Assembly: GCA_027493445.1 (NCBI GenBank)
Contig: JAOSKU010000001.1
Coordinates: 3,058,822 to 3,122,821 of the forward strand
Reading direction: 5' to 3'
Source of the DNA: Thermoleophilia bacterium
GTDB taxonomy: Bacteria > Actinomycetota > Thermoleophilia > RBG-16-64-13
Length of the DNA stretch: 64,000 nt
Shown here: piece after piece, positions 54,598-63,912 of the stretch
How positions within the stretch are numbered: position 1 is the first letter of the stretch
How the letters are laid out: each line of letters begins with the position of its first letter
The notes under the pieces: model-generated
The model's input: the letters and a program-made list of their open reading frames with translations, nothing else
Told to the model about the DNA's origin: nothing
The model's database searches: none
Translations under genes and position numbers: made by a program

Positions 54598-54656
54598 CAG
54601 GCCGTTGAAGACTGACGCCTCGCCGCCAGGGTGCGCTGGGTGCGGGCGAGGCAAGT
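54598..54656 (+). repeat. Left-end fragment of the dispersed repeat
   Basis: CAGGCCGTTGAAGACTGACG followed by CCTCGCCGCCAGGGTGCGCT and GGGCGAGGCAAG matches the first 60 bases of the 62979 copy. The rest is missing. The 306-base gap from 54461 to 54766 otherwise shows only promoter-like sequence. Confidence 0.75.
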
Positions 54657-54766
54657 AGCTCCTCTCGGACCCATCGAAACGACCCGGGAGGAAAGCGCGC
54701 TCGGTCCTGGAACTACTTCAAGGTCGCTGAAGGATCGGGTATGGTTGGGTCTACGAGAGAGAGTGT

Positions 54767-55777
54767 GTGGAGACCACCGACGGACAATCAGAGCGTATGA
54801 GCGCCGCCCGGCTCGACGTCCTACGCCGGGCCCGGCTCGAGAGCGGGCTGACCTTCGAGGAGATCGCCGCCGCCATGGAGGTGCGGGCGGAATACCTCGA
54901 GGCGCTCGAGAAGGGCGAGCTCGGACGCATGTTGGGACCCGCGTATGTGCGGAGCATCGCGGTGCGCTATGCCGTCTGCTTGGGTATCGACTCCGACGTA
55001 GTTGGGAGTCCGGACCTGGACTGGGTGGCTCCGTCGACCCGCAGCCTGGTACGAGACGCCCCGCGATCGGTGCCATTCCCGGTACCTCCGTCTCCCTTAC
55101 CCCTCAGTGAAGCGGCTTCCTCCCGAGGACAGGCCGGCGCCCGGCCGACGGCCGATCCGGTCTTTGCTCCCCGGCGGGCGGAAGCGGCCCCACGGGCCTC
55201 CCGAGCATCCAGCGGCGGGCCACGCCTCGGTACCCCGGTCCTGGTGGGGCTGCTGGCGTTCGGCCTGACGTTGGTGATCGTCTTCGCAGCGCTGCTGCTT
55301 GGCTTCGGTGGCGTGGTGAACGATCGGCTCTTCGGAGGGGGGGCGGAGACGACAGCCTCGACCGTGTCGGAAGCTTCCACCACCCCCACGGCGGCCGTCA
55401 CGACGGTGGCGCCCTCGGCTACCGACACCGGGTCGACAGACGCGGCAGGCGTCTTCGCGTCGACCACCACCTCTGCCGGCGTCTCCACGACCGCCAGTGT
55501 CGTCACTACCCTCACTGGGGCGGCCGCCGGCTCATTCGTAGTCACGCTGACCCCGCAGTCCGAGGTCTGGCTCGAGATCCGGGACGAGGCCACCGAAAAG
55601 GCCCTCTTCATCGGTGTCCAGGCGGCGGGGGAACCCCTACGGCTCGAGGGCGACGGGCCCATGACCGCCGTGGTCGGCAAACCGGAGGTCGTGTCGGTGT
55701 CTCTCGATGGACACACGGTCGCGGCCCCTCAAAGCCAGCTGTGGCGGTTGACCGGCGAAGGGGTCGAAGCCCGGTAG
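54767..55777 (+). CDS. RodZ-like helix-turn-helix membrane protein
   Basis: This 336-residue protein has an N-terminal Xre/RodZ-type helix-turn-helix (SGLTFEEIAAAMEVRAEYLE, ALEKGELGRMLGPAYVRSIA), a Pro/Ala-rich linker, one membrane helix near residues 163-188, a Thr/Ser-rich extracytoplasmic stretch and a C-terminal DUF4115-like beta domain (VTLTPQSEVWLEIRDEATEK). RodZ-type proteins link the cytoskeleton to cell-wall synthesis. GTG 54767 is used; ATG 54797 is an alternative. Confidence 0.82.
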   Translation: METTDGQSERMSAARLDVLRRARLESGLTFEEIAAAMEVRAEYLEALEKGELGRMLGPAYVRSIAVRYAVCLGIDSDVVGSPDLDWVAPSTRSLVRDAPRSVPFPVPPSPLPLSEAASSRGQAGARPTADPVFAPRRAEAAPRASRASSGGPRLGTPVLVGLLAFGLTLVIVFAALLLGFGGVVNDRLFGGGAETTASTVSEASTTPTAAVTTVAPSATDTGSTDAAGVFASTTTSAGVSTTASVVTTLTGAAAGSFVVTLTPQSEVWLEIRDEATEKALFIGVQAAGEPLRLEGDGPMTAVVGKPEVVSVSLDGHTVAAPQSQLWRLTGEGVEAR

Positions 55778-55808
55778 CTCGAGGCTGGCGTCCGGTGGCC
55801 CCGCCAGG

Positions 55809-57581
55809 CTAGCTGCCTGCGACCGCGGCCAGCAGGATGGCTGCCTCGCCGCGGGTGGCGGGCTCCCAGAGGTCGCCGGGAAGCACTGGAGTCAGGGCGG
55901 GGGCCGCCCTCTCCATCATTGCGAGCGCCTGTCCCCGGGTAACCGGGCGGTAGGGTCCGAAGAGCGGGGGATCCACGCTGAACCCCCTGACCAGCCCGTG
56001 TTGGGCCGCGACCGCCACGTAGTTGTCTGGATAGAGACCTCCAAGACCGGAATCCTCGACATCCACGAAGGGGCACCGGTCATCCTCACCGACCGAGAGG
56101 CCGAGCGCGTTGACCAGGATCTTGGCGAACTGGGCGCGCGCGATGGGTTCCTCCGGCCGGAAGAGCCAGCCTCCCCGGCCGTCCGGGTAGCCGCTCACCA
56201 GGCCACGGTCCGCCAGCAGGGTGATGGCCGTGGCCTGCGGACTGTGGGCGGGCACGTCGGAGAACGGCGGGGCGGCCGATGTGGGCCGCGGCGGCGGAGG
56301 TGCGCCGGTCTGCACGGTGGTGGGGTCTCCAAGACGAAGCGGCGGCAGGACGAGCAGCTCATCTGAGGCGTCCCGCGCTTGAGGGGTGAGTCGGACGAGC
56401 CGGAGCGGGTCGGTGACCACCGGGCCCTCCCAGGTGTACGAGCCGCCTGGTACCAGATGCACGGCCGGGGTGATCGGAGCTTCGAGCGGCCCGTCGGGGC
56501 TGGCTACGGTTACCTGGCGCACGGTGATCGCCCGCCCGCTCCGGTTGACCAAAGTGAACCTGATCCTCTTCAGACCGCTGGAGCTGGCACCGTCGACCGG
56601 GAGGTCGGGGAGGAGCTCGACGCCTGGGCCGGCCACCAGGATGTCGGCCTGGGCCACCGTGTGCGTGACCTCGACTACCCGCCCGCGCTCGTCAGGCAGG
56701 GTGCGCCAGTAGGATCCGTCTCGATACTCGGCCCACAGGGTCAACCGACCGGGCTCGGTCAGCTCGAGGGAGCCTCGCAGGGAGGGCCCGGCCTCGTCCA
56801 CGGTAGCCGCTGGCAGGACTCCCTGGACGATCACCACGCGCTCCCCGGATGATCGGGCGGCCACCAGCCGGACGGTCTTCGGCGTCTGCATGGGGGCCAA
56901 ACTGAGGTCAAGGGGCAGGGTCTGGTGCGTGTAGAGGGTGTCCGGAGGTGGTGAGGGAGCGGCGGCCGGCCAGGGTAGGAGGGCGGTGAGGGCCACCGGT
57001 CCGCCGGCGGCTGGGTCGAGCCGGTTGGCCGATACCACGAGATCTCCCCGCGCCGGCACGCCCGCGTCTGTGAAGCTGACGGGCAGCGAGTGTCCGTTGG
57101 AGACCGAAGCGCGCTCCTGCACCTGGAAGTGCAGGTGCGGGCCGCTGACGTAGCCCGTGGCGCCGCTCAGGCCGATGCCCTGGCCGCCCGCGACCTCCTG
57201 GCCGGGCTCCACCAACGCTCCGCGATAGGCCAGGTGCAGGTAGAGTGAGTACCGGCCGTCGGGATGACGGAGCACCACCGAGTTGGCTCGGCTGCGGTAG
57301 ACGTCACTGAGACCACCCCCTTGGAAGCTCTGCTTCACGCTGACCACCGTGCCGGGGGCCGACGCTGTGACGACAGCCCCTTCGGGAAGCGCGAAGTCCC
57401 AGGCGTACTCACTGGAATGATGAGGCAGGTGGGTGAGACCGTCCCCGTTGCCCTGGGTGATCAGAGCCGAGGTCCCCAGCGGGAAGGGGAGCTGGTACGC
57501 GACGACCAGGCACACGGTCACGAGCCTCGTGATCCGAGCGAGGCCGCTGCTCAGCAGGCCGGGGGGAGCGTTCCGACACAT
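55809..57581 (-). CDS. Secreted M23 peptidase with C-terminal S-layer homology domains
   Basis: This 590-residue protein has a signal peptide (residues 15-40, RITRLVTVCLVVAYQLPFPL), an M23/LytM domain (HSSEYAWDFALPEGAVVTAS, VVLRHPDGRYSLYLHLA, YVSGPHLHFQV), a long beta-rich middle and two to three SLH repeats (ATAITLLADRGLVSGYPDGR, PIARAQFAKILVNALGLSV, PVTRGQALAMMERAAP). The zinc ligands of the LytM HxxxD and HLHF motifs are partly seen; HSSEYAWD lacks the usual second part. It probably binds or cuts peptidoglycan at the cell surface. ATG 57581 is chosen because a signal peptide follows. Confidence 0.82.
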   Translation of the reverse strand: MCRNAPPGLLSSGLARITRLVTVCLVVAYQLPFPLGTSALITQGNGDGLTHLPHHSSEYAWDFALPEGAVVTASAPGTVVSVKQSFQGGGLSDVYRSRANSVVLRHPDGRYSLYLHLAYRGALVEPGQEVAGGQGIGLSGATGYVSGPHLHFQVQERASVSNGHSLPVSFTDAGVPARGDLVVSANRLDPAAGGPVALTALLPWPAAAPSPPPDTLYTHQTLPLDLSLAPMQTPKTVRLVAARSSGERVVIVQGVLPAATVDEAGPSLRGSLELTEPGRLTLWAEYRDGSYWRTLPDERGRVVEVTHTVAQADILVAGPGVELLPDLPVDGASSSGLKRIRFTLVNRSGRAITVRQVTVASPDGPLEAPITPAVHLVPGGSYTWEGPVVTDPLRLVRLTPQARDASDELLVLPPLRLGDPTTVQTGAPPPPRPTSAAPPFSDVPAHSPQATAITLLADRGLVSGYPDGRGGWLFRPEEPIARAQFAKILVNALGLSVGEDDRCPFVDVEDSGLGGLYPDNYVAVAAQHGLVRGFSVDPPLFGPYRPVTRGQALAMMERAAPALTPVLPGDLWEPATRGEAAILLAAVAGS

Positions 57582-57813
57582 GGCGGCTCGAGAGTAGCAC
57601 GTGGACTGGGAGGCCGCGCACGAAAGGGCCCCCAGGCCGGCCCTCTCCACAGTAAGCCGGCCTGCCGCTTGAGTGGGCGCTCGGTATGGGGTAGCTTGAG
57701 GCAGGAGGTACATACTGGGCACGGGTGAGGACAACGCGAGGGGATGGAGCGCGCCGCTTGGCGGGCTCCACGACACCGTTCTTGGGGCTGATGCGGCCGG
57801 CCTGTCTCCTGAA

Positions 57814-58260
57814 GTGGCCTGGAGCGCCGAGGCATCTGCCGGCCTGCGCGCGGGCAAGACCTGGGAGATCCTGCGCCGCGAGCGGGACCCCTTCCGTGCG
57901 CTCCATTCCGTGCGTCAAGCTCGGGGACTGTCTCTGGCGGACGTCTCGGAACGGCTCGAGGTGCGCGAGCTCTACGTGGAGGCCATAGAGGACGGTCGGC
58001 TCGAGTATCTTCCCGGTCCCGCCTACGCGCGCGGCATCATGTGGCGGTTGGCTGTGTTGCTCGACTTGGACCCGGCCATCATGGTGGACGAGGCTCACGT
58101 CTCCGCGTTCTTTGACGTCGACTGCCTGCAGGCGTCGCGGCAGCTCGTGGAAACGGCATCTGGAGGACCGGCGGCCGCCCGCCGCCTGTCTCTGGTGTCC
58201 GCGGGCCTGATCGCGGCCGGGCTCGCGCTGATCGCGCTGGCGTACGCGCTGCTCCGCTGA
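57814..58260 (+). CDS. Second RodZ-like helix-turn-helix protein with a C-terminal membrane helix
   Basis: This protein of about 148 residues has HSVRQARGLSLADVSERLEV, RELYVEAIEDGRLEYLPGPA and YARGIMWRLAVLLDLDP, the same DNA-binding-like domain as in RodZ, and a C-terminal anchor (LVSAGLIAAGLALIALAYAL). It lacks the extracytoplasmic domain of the protein at 54767. The start is uncertain: the frame stays open upstream of GTG 57814 and coding may begin near 57715. It is divergent from the M23-SLH gene. Confidence 0.75.
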   Translation: MAWSAEASAGLRAGKTWEILRRERDPFRALHSVRQARGLSLADVSERLEVRELYVEAIEDGRLEYLPGPAYARGIMWRLAVLLDLDPAIMVDEAHVSAFFDVDCLQASRQLVETASGGPAAARRLSLVSAGLIAAGLALIALAYALLR

Positions 58261-58342
58261 AAGGCACCGGCCCGACCGAGGACACCGCATCGCCCCGGCC
58301 AGGGCGGCCTGGGGGCCGGGGCTTCGTTTCGAGCCGAGCTCC
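58261..58342 (+). repeat. Right-end fragment of the dispersed repeat
   Basis: CCGACCGAGGACACCGCATC and GGGGGCCGGGGCTTCGTTTC match the right third of the 62979 copy. It directly follows the stop codon of the RodZ-like gene. Confidence 0.75.
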
Positions 58343-58360
58343 TACCAAGTGGGTGACTTC

Positions 58361-58389
58361 TTGTAGGTGGCGCGGTCCTCGCGTATGCT
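58361..58389 (+). promoter_or_regulatory. Promoter of the BY-kinase gene, near-leaderless
   Basis: TTGTAG (58361-58366), a 17-base spacer and TATGCT (58384-58389) form a plausible sigma-70 promoter. The start site would be near 58396, only a few bases before ATG 58400, and no ribosome site is visible. This fits a leaderless transcript. Confidence 0.45.
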
Positions 58390-58399
58390 CTGCCTACTC

Positions 58400-60016
58400 A
58401 TGGAGACGCGAGACCCCTCTTCCGACGTCCTCGAGACGGTCGAGCTCAGCGACTATCTCAAGGTCGTCCGAGAACGCAAATGGATCATCGTCCTCTGTGT
58501 GGCCGCGGTGACGGCGGCCGCCCTTGTCGGGTCCTTCCTTACGACCCCCAGGTACAAGGCCACCGCCGGTGTCCTCTACAAGCAAAACAACTTCGACGTG
58601 CTTTTCAATGCCCAGATCTTCGAGGTGCGCGACCTGCCTCGGGAGCTCCAGACGGGGGCCAACCTCGTCAAGGTCTCGACCGTGGCCGAGATGGTGCAGC
58701 GGGCGCTCGACTCGCCTCGGGCGCCGGAAGAGCTGCTCCCCATGGTGGAGGTGCAACCCGAGGGGCAGACCAACCTCATCAACATCACCGCCAGCAGCAT
58801 CTATGCTCAGGAGGCGGCCGACCTTGCCAATGCGTTCGCCACCCAGTTCGTGGTCTACCGGCGCGACGCCGATCGCATGGCTCTTCAGACCGCCAGCAAG
58901 CAGCTGGAAGAGGAGCGCCAGCAGCTTCAAGGCGAGCAGGCCGACGCGTATCGCCTGAATCTCATCGAAGAGAACATGAAGAAGCTGCAGATTCTCGAGT
59001 CGATGCAGACGGGGGGCTACGAGGTCGTGCAGCAGGCCGAGGTTCCCCTCTCGCCTTTCACGCCCCAGCCGGTGCGCAACGGCGTGCTGGCGCTGGCGGT
59101 GGGTCTTGTCCTGGGTGTGGGGCTGGCTTTTCTCCTCGAGTACCTCGACCGCCGCATCAAGGACGAGGAGACTCTCGAGCGGGAGTTCGGTCTCCCCGTG
59201 CTTGCCAGCGTGCCGTTGGTGGGGAAGAAGTGGGCTCGTGAGCAAGGGCAGCGCTCGTTGGCCCCCGTGGGATTCCTTCGTTCTCACTCGCCTCTGCTGG
59301 AGCCCTATCGCCTGCTACGTTCCAACCTGCAGTACTTCGAGGTGGACCGGACGATGCGCAGCATCCTCATCACCAGCGCGCTGCCCGAGGAGGGCAAGAC
59401 GATCACCTCGATCAACTTGGGGCTCAGCCTGGCCTTCTCCGGGTCGCGGGTGGTCATCCTCGAAGCCGATCTGCGCAAGCCCCGACTCCACTCGTACTTG
59501 AACCTGGGCAACGAGATCGGTGTCTCCAATGTGCTCGCGGGCACGCACACCTTCGCGGAATCGATGCAGCTCGTGCAAGTGGACGAGTTCGCGCCGCCGG
59601 AGAGCCGGCGGAGCACGAAGACCGCCCCTGACAGCGCCTTGCTCCAGAAGAACCTTTACTGCGTCACTTCCGGGCCTCTGCCGCCCAACCCGGCGGAGCT
59701 GGTCGGCTCCGCGAAGATGTTCGAGCTCATCGAGAAGGCGACGGACATGGCCGACTACGTCATCGTCGACACCCCGCCCCTGCTGGCGGTTTCGGACAGT
59801 CTTAACCTGGCGAGTCACGTGGACGGCGTGATCGTCTCGGCCCGTATGAACTCCACCACCATCGACGAGGCCCGCGAGGTCCGCACGCTGCTGCAGCGTG
59901 TGGGCGGCCGGCCGATCGGGGTGGTGGCGAACGGGGTCAAGAAGAGCCGCAGGTACTACTACCGCAAGTATCGCTACGGCCGTTACTACAGCGGGTACGG
60001 CTACGGGGAATATTGA
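58400..60016 (+). CDS. Polysaccharide co-polymerase / BY-kinase (Wzz plus tyrosine kinase)
   Basis: The protein has 538 residues. The N-terminal Wzz domain has two membrane helices (KWIIVLCVAAVTAAALVGSF and GVLALAVGLVLGVGLAFLLE) around an extracytoplasmic coiled coil. The cytoplasmic kinase has Walker A (TSALPEEGKTITSINLGLSL), Walker A' (VVILEADLRKPRLH) and Walker B (DYVIVDTPPLLAVSD). It ends in a Tyr cluster (RRYYYRKYRYGRYYSGYGYG), the autophosphorylation tail. It controls chain length of an exported polysaccharide. The polymerase-like gene at 60537 fits the same pathway. Confidence 0.93.
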   Translation: METRDPSSDVLETVELSDYLKVVRERKWIIVLCVAAVTAAALVGSFLTTPRYKATAGVLYKQNNFDVLFNAQIFEVRDLPRELQTGANLVKVSTVAEMVQRALDSPRAPEELLPMVEVQPEGQTNLINITASSIYAQEAADLANAFATQFVVYRRDADRMALQTASKQLEEERQQLQGEQADAYRLNLIEENMKKLQILESMQTGGYEVVQQAEVPLSPFTPQPVRNGVLALAVGLVLGVGLAFLLEYLDRRIKDEETLEREFGLPVLASVPLVGKKWAREQGQRSLAPVGFLRSHSPLLEPYRLLRSNLQYFEVDRTMRSILITSALPEEGKTITSINLGLSLAFSGSRVVILEADLRKPRLHSYLNLGNEIGVSNVLAGTHTFAESMQLVQVDEFAPPESRRSTKTAPDSALLQKNLYCVTSGPLPPNPAELVGSAKMFELIEKATDMADYVIVDTPPLLAVSDSLNLASHVDGVIVSARMNSTTIDEAREVRTLLQRVGGRPIGVVANGVKKSRRYYYRKYRYGRYYSGYGYGEY

Positions 60017-60017
60017 G

Positions 60018-60053
60018 GCGGCCTGGGGCGCGATGCATCGCGCCCCAGGCCGC
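60018..60053. terminator. Perfect 36-base palindrome between convergent genes
   Basis: GCGGCCTGGGGCGCGATG (60018-60035) is followed immediately by its exact reverse complement (60036-60053). It starts one base after the BY-kinase stop and lies eight bases before the stop of the convergent gene, so it can serve as a bidirectional terminator. There is no T-run on either side. Confidence 0.65.
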
Positions 60054-60061
60054 GGGCCGCA

Positions 60062-60418
60062 CTACCGTGCAGTCCGTCGCAGCGCGATTCCGCCTCCGAA
60101 CAGGACGACGGCGCCGATCAGGACCACTATGAGCTCCATGCCTGTGAAGGGGAAGGTCCCCCGGCCTTCACTGGGCTGGGCGAGCATGCTCTTGACCAGG
60201 GCGTCGAGAGGGCCGAGAACCGCGTCGTCACCGTATTGATGGATGGTGGCGTCGTCCAGGTAGGCCTGCAGCTCGTCGTTGGTGTAGGTGCCCTGCAGCA
60301 CCCCGTCGTCGGCATAGTCGTTGTAGATGTCCTGCGGGGTGGCCGCGAGGGCGGTTCCCGCAGCCAAAGTGGTCAGGATGAGTGTGATGATCAGTAGCGC
60401 GGTAGCCCGGGTCCTCAT
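60062..60418 (-). CDS. Small secreted protein with an LPxTG-like (FPFTG) C-terminal anchor
   Basis: This 118-residue protein has a signal peptide (ALLIITLILTTLAAGTALAA), a short acidic domain (TPQDIYNDYADDGVLQGTYT, NDELQAYLDDA) and a C-terminal FPFTGMELIVVLIGAVVLFG GGIALRRTAR: motif, hydrophobic helix, positive tail. This is the order of a sortase sorting signal with FPFTG in place of LPxTG. ATG 60418 has AGGGAGAGG upstream. No sortase gene is in the window. Function unknown. Confidence 0.75.
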   Translation of the reverse strand: MRTRATALLIITLILTTLAAGTALAATPQDIYNDYADDGVLQGTYTNDELQAYLDDATIHQYGDDAVLGPLDALVKSMLAQPSEGRGTFPFTGMELIVVLIGAVVLFGGGIALRRTAR

Positions 60419-60536
60419 GAGACCTCTCCCTTCGTAAGTCGAGCTCGTGCCTCGGCCAGGCGTCGGCCCGCGGTGCGGGACTCTCTCTTCGTGCACCTCC
60501 GAGTCTATCAATATCGGTATTGGTGTCAAACGTTCC

Positions 60537-62937
60537 TCATTCCGCCCCCACCTCCTGCAAGGCCGCTTGCACCTCGGAGCTCAAAGGGTTTCTCGATCGC
60601 GCGGCCTCCAGGTGCCGCCTGGCCAGCCGCTCGAGCTCGCCGGCGGTTAGCAGAGCATACCCTTCGGCGGGCCGCTCTCCGGCCGGGAGAGCCGAAAGTC
60701 CGCCTCGAGCGTCCAGGTCGCGACGGTTGGCTGCCAGCTCGGCCGCCCACCGGCCAGCTTGGTAGTAAAGGGCCCAAGGGGCTGGGTCCCGGGTGATGGC
60801 CGTCTCGGCATCGACGAGAGCCCTGGCAAGACCGTCCAGGGCCTCCGCCGGATGCCCCTCCTCCCAGGCCTGCCGGGCAGCGGCTCCGCGGATCATGGCC
60901 TTGATGGTCAGGGGAGCCGGGTCGAAGGGCTGCAGGCGGGCGGCCGCCCCGGCGGCAGGGAGGCCGGCGCCGGCGTCTTTGCCCAGGTAGGATAGGGCTC
61001 GCTCTTCGTAGCGAAGGGCCAGATACGGCAGCCCTAATGCCCCCACAGCCACCAGGGACACGGCGATGGCCGTCAGGCGGAACCAGGTCGATAAGGGCCC
61101 CGGGGGGCGAAGGGCGGCCCTCCGCTTACCCTGACGCCGCCGCCGACTTTCGTGTCTGTCCGCCCGGCGGTAGGTTGTGAAGGGAGTGTCGCCCTCGGTC
61201 GCGGCCGCCGCGGGCGCCCGCTCGCCGAATGGGAGGGCGGCCGGCGGGCGGCGCATTCTCAACCGGCGGGAGAGGTCGGGCCAGAGCGAGCCCGCTCGAG
61301 CGTCCACCTCAGCCGCCCCCAGAGCCATCATGAGGAGGGCCGGGAGGGTCACTCCGGGCATGTGCCATAGCCACTCCACGCTGCCGTGCACGAGCCAGTA
61401 GATGACGCCCATGGCCAGGGCGACATTCCATGCGTACAGTCTGGGATCCTCGCCCCAGCGGGGCGTTGGATCGGCGCTGCGGCTGTGGCGGCCTTCCTGG
61501 TCGAGCTCTGAGTCGGCCGGCGGAGGCCGCCGGGGCCTGGAGCGCACTCGGGCGATCGCAGCCGCCATGCGCGGCCAAAGAGTCCCCCAGGCCGACGAGT
61601 AGCGCTCCGAAGAAGAGCAGGCCTCCCACCAGCCCGGTCTCGGAGAGGACGCGCAGCTCGATGGAGTGAGGCTGCCTGGGCTTCGCGCTCTCGCGGTGTC
61701 GTCCCCGATCGTACGTGAACACGAAATTGCCGGCGCCGACGCCCTGTATCGGCGCAGCGCGGAAGTCGTCCCAAGCCACGCGCCAGATGTCCCAGCGGCC
61801 GCTCGTGGAAACCGTGGCGAACCGGCTGGAGGGGCTCCCGCCGTTGCTCGAACCCTCCAGCCCCGGGATGGTGGTCGCCTGATCGGCGGTGAAACGCTGC
61901 CAGGTATCCGACAGCCAGGCCGAAGTGTCGCCTACGTGGCTATCGAGGGCGTAGAGTCCCCAGCCGGCGGCGAGGAAGGTCACCACCAGCGCTGCGGCTC
62001 CGAAGACCCGTCTCATCGGTTGGGTCACCGAGACCCACCTTTCGAGGAGAGCGAGCAGCGCCCCGGTTCCTCCGGCAATGAGGCCTGCTTCGAGAACGAT
62101 GCGGGCACCAGATGTACCGCTCAAGGCGGTCGGGCCCTCGCTCCAGTACGCGTTTAGGCCGGGGAAGGCCCATATCAACAGCGCGCTCGGCACCAGCAGG
62201 AAGAAGAGGGTCCGCAACCTGACCGGGGAGAGGAGGAATGTCAGGATGACCGTGATCGCGAAGGCGTAGGCTGCCCCGCGCGACTGGGTCGCTACGGTTA
62301 GGCACAGGAGGGCGCTCGCGGTTCCCAGCGCCAGTCCGCGGACGAGGACCCGGCTATTGGGATCGGCGGCCATCCACAGCACCGGCCAGAAAAACACCAT
62401 GAACATGGCGGCGGCATTGTTGGGATAGGTCGCGGGGAAGCTGAAGCGGTTTTCGGTGAAGAGTAGAGCGATGGTGTCCGTGTTCGCCAGCCGGAGCACG
62501 GTCACGCTTGCGAGCACCAGGGCCAAGGCCCCGGCGAGCAGCAGGTGACGCAGGATGCGGCGGGCGGTCCGATCGGGGAGATAGACTGAAGCTACACTCA
62601 GGGCGAGCAGGTAGAGGAGCGTGCGGGCCGTCTCGTCCCAGGCGCTGTTCAGCGAGGCGGCCCAGGACGCGGAGAGGGCCACCCAGAAAGTGTATGCGGT
62701 GAAGAGCCCCACCATGAGCAGGCTCAGGGCGCGGGGACGCCTGGGGTACGCGGTCAGGATGAAGATCGCCGCGGCGAACACGGCCAAACTCAGGCCCGGC
62801 AGCAGCCACTGGTGTCTCTGGAACCCGCCGGACGAGAACTCCAGCCATCCCCACAGGCCCATCAGCAGGCCCATCGGCAGCGCCCACAAGCCGGGGATCC
62901 CCTCCGCTCGGGTTATGGCCGGCCGCGAGTTGCTCAA
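60537..62937 (-). CDS. O-antigen ligase/Wzy-like membrane polymerase, frame split by a one-base insertion
   Basis: The protein has about 800 residues. The N-terminal 450 residues form ten or more membrane helices with the Wzy/WaaL pattern RFSFPATYPNNAAAMFMVFF, TQSRGAAYAFAITVILTF and the loop APIQGVGAGNFVFTYDRGRH ... PHSIELRVLSETGLVGGLLF. The frame then shifts at the C-run 61584-61588 (one base too many). The C-terminal part continues LWPRMAAAIARVRS, further membrane helices and a helical repeat-like soluble tail. It polymerises or ligates a polysaccharide, probably the one handled by the BY-kinase. The first codon (TTG 62937) is uncertain. Confidence 0.8.
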
Positions 62938-62978
62938 AGGGTCTTGTGACGTCGCGGCCTCATAGCGCGATTCTAACA

Positions 62979-63249
62979 GGCTGTTGAAGAATGACGCTTC
63001 GCCGCCGGTGTGCGCTGGGCACGCGCGAGGCTAGAGCTCGTTTCGCAATGACGCTTCGCGGTCAGGTCGCGATGGGCGCGGGCGAGGCAAGAGCTCGTTG
63101 CACAATGACGCTTCGCGGTCAGGCTGCGATGGGCGCGGGCGAGGCAAGGACGCAGGGAGCGGGCGTAGCAGAGCTACGGACGTGACCGAGGACGCCGCAT
63201 CGCGCCGCCCAGTGCGGCTCGGTGGCCGGGGCTTCGTTTTTCAACGGCC
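62979..63249 (+). repeat. Reference copy of the dispersed repeat (MITE-like)
   Basis: The 271-base copy begins GGCTGTTGAAGAATGACGCT TCGCC and ends GGGGCTTCGTTTTTCAACGG CC, imperfect inverted termini. Inside, the unit AGCTCGTTnC-CAATGACGCTTCGCGGTCAGG...GATGGGCGCGGGCGAGGCAAG occurs twice in tandem (63031-63086 and 63087-63148, approximate). The right part has GTGACCGAGGACGCCGCATC GC. It codes for nothing plausible. Confidence 0.85.
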
Positions 63250-63389
63250 AGCGAGGGCACCGAGCCCCGGAAGCGAGAGCCGCTCCGAGAACCATGCGGT
63301 ATGATGGGGTCGCTGCAGGGGGAGCTCGCGGCGGCGGGCGGTCGGAGTCGGCATGAGTTCGGGCGAAGACCCGGAGAGGGGGTTCAGGA

Positions 63390-63824
63390 ATGAACATTCA
63401 AGCGTTACTCAAGGCCAAGGGCGAGCGGCTTCTGACGAACCGCCCCGAGGACACCCTCGAGGCCGCCGCCCAGCTGCTTTCCCACAACAACATCGGGGCG
63501 CTTCCCGTGAGGGACTCCGAAGGCCGGCTGGTGGGCATGGTCTCGGAGAGGGACATCGTTCGGCGGCTGGCGGAACTGGGGGGAAAGGCCCTGTCTCTCA
63601 AGGTGGGCGATGCCATGACCCGGGACGTCTCGACTTGTTCCCCCTTGGATTCCGTCAAGAGCGTCATGGAGACCATGCGCCGGCGGCACATCCGTCACGT
63701 GCCCGTGGTCGATGGCGGCGCCCTCGTCGGGATCATCAGCCAGCGGGACGTGCTTCACTCGCTGCTGGAGCAGACGCAGCTCGAGGTCAACGTTCTGCGC
63801 GACGTTCTGATCGCCAAGGGTTGA
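63390..63824 (+). CDS. Tandem CBS-domain protein
   Basis: This 144-residue protein is made of two CBS domains: TLEAAAQLLSHNNIGALPVR DSEGRLVGMVSERDIVRRL and VKSVMETMRRRHIRHVPVVD GGALVGIISQRDVLHSLL. Such stand-alone pairs bind adenosine nucleotides and regulate partners. ATG 63390 follows AGAGGGGG by a few bases. No partner gene is in the window. Confidence 0.92.
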   Translation: MNIQALLKAKGERLLTNRPEDTLEAAAQLLSHNNIGALPVRDSEGRLVGMVSERDIVRRLAELGGKALSLKVGDAMTRDVSTCSPLDSVKSVMETMRRRHIRHVPVVDGGALVGIISQRDVLHSLLEQTQLEVNVLRDVLIAKG

Positions 63825-63834
63825 TCAAGGACAC

Positions 63835-63912
63835 CAGGCGGGCTCCGCACTTGACGTACAAGGACGCCACATCGAGCCGCCCAGTGCGGCCACGACGACC
63901 AAGGCTCCTTTG
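63835..63912 (+). repeat. Degenerate right-end fragment of the dispersed repeat
   Basis: CAAGGACGCCACATCGAGCC followed by GCCCAGTGCGGC and a diverged end AAGGCTCCTTTGAC matches the right third of the 62979 copy. It immediately follows the CBS gene. The last 88 bases of the window show no other feature. Confidence 0.6.

Noticed and set aside
62991..63304. Short frames reading MTLRGQAAMGAGEARTQG and similar
   Set aside because: They are translations of the dispersed repeat, recurring at each copy in several frames; not genes.
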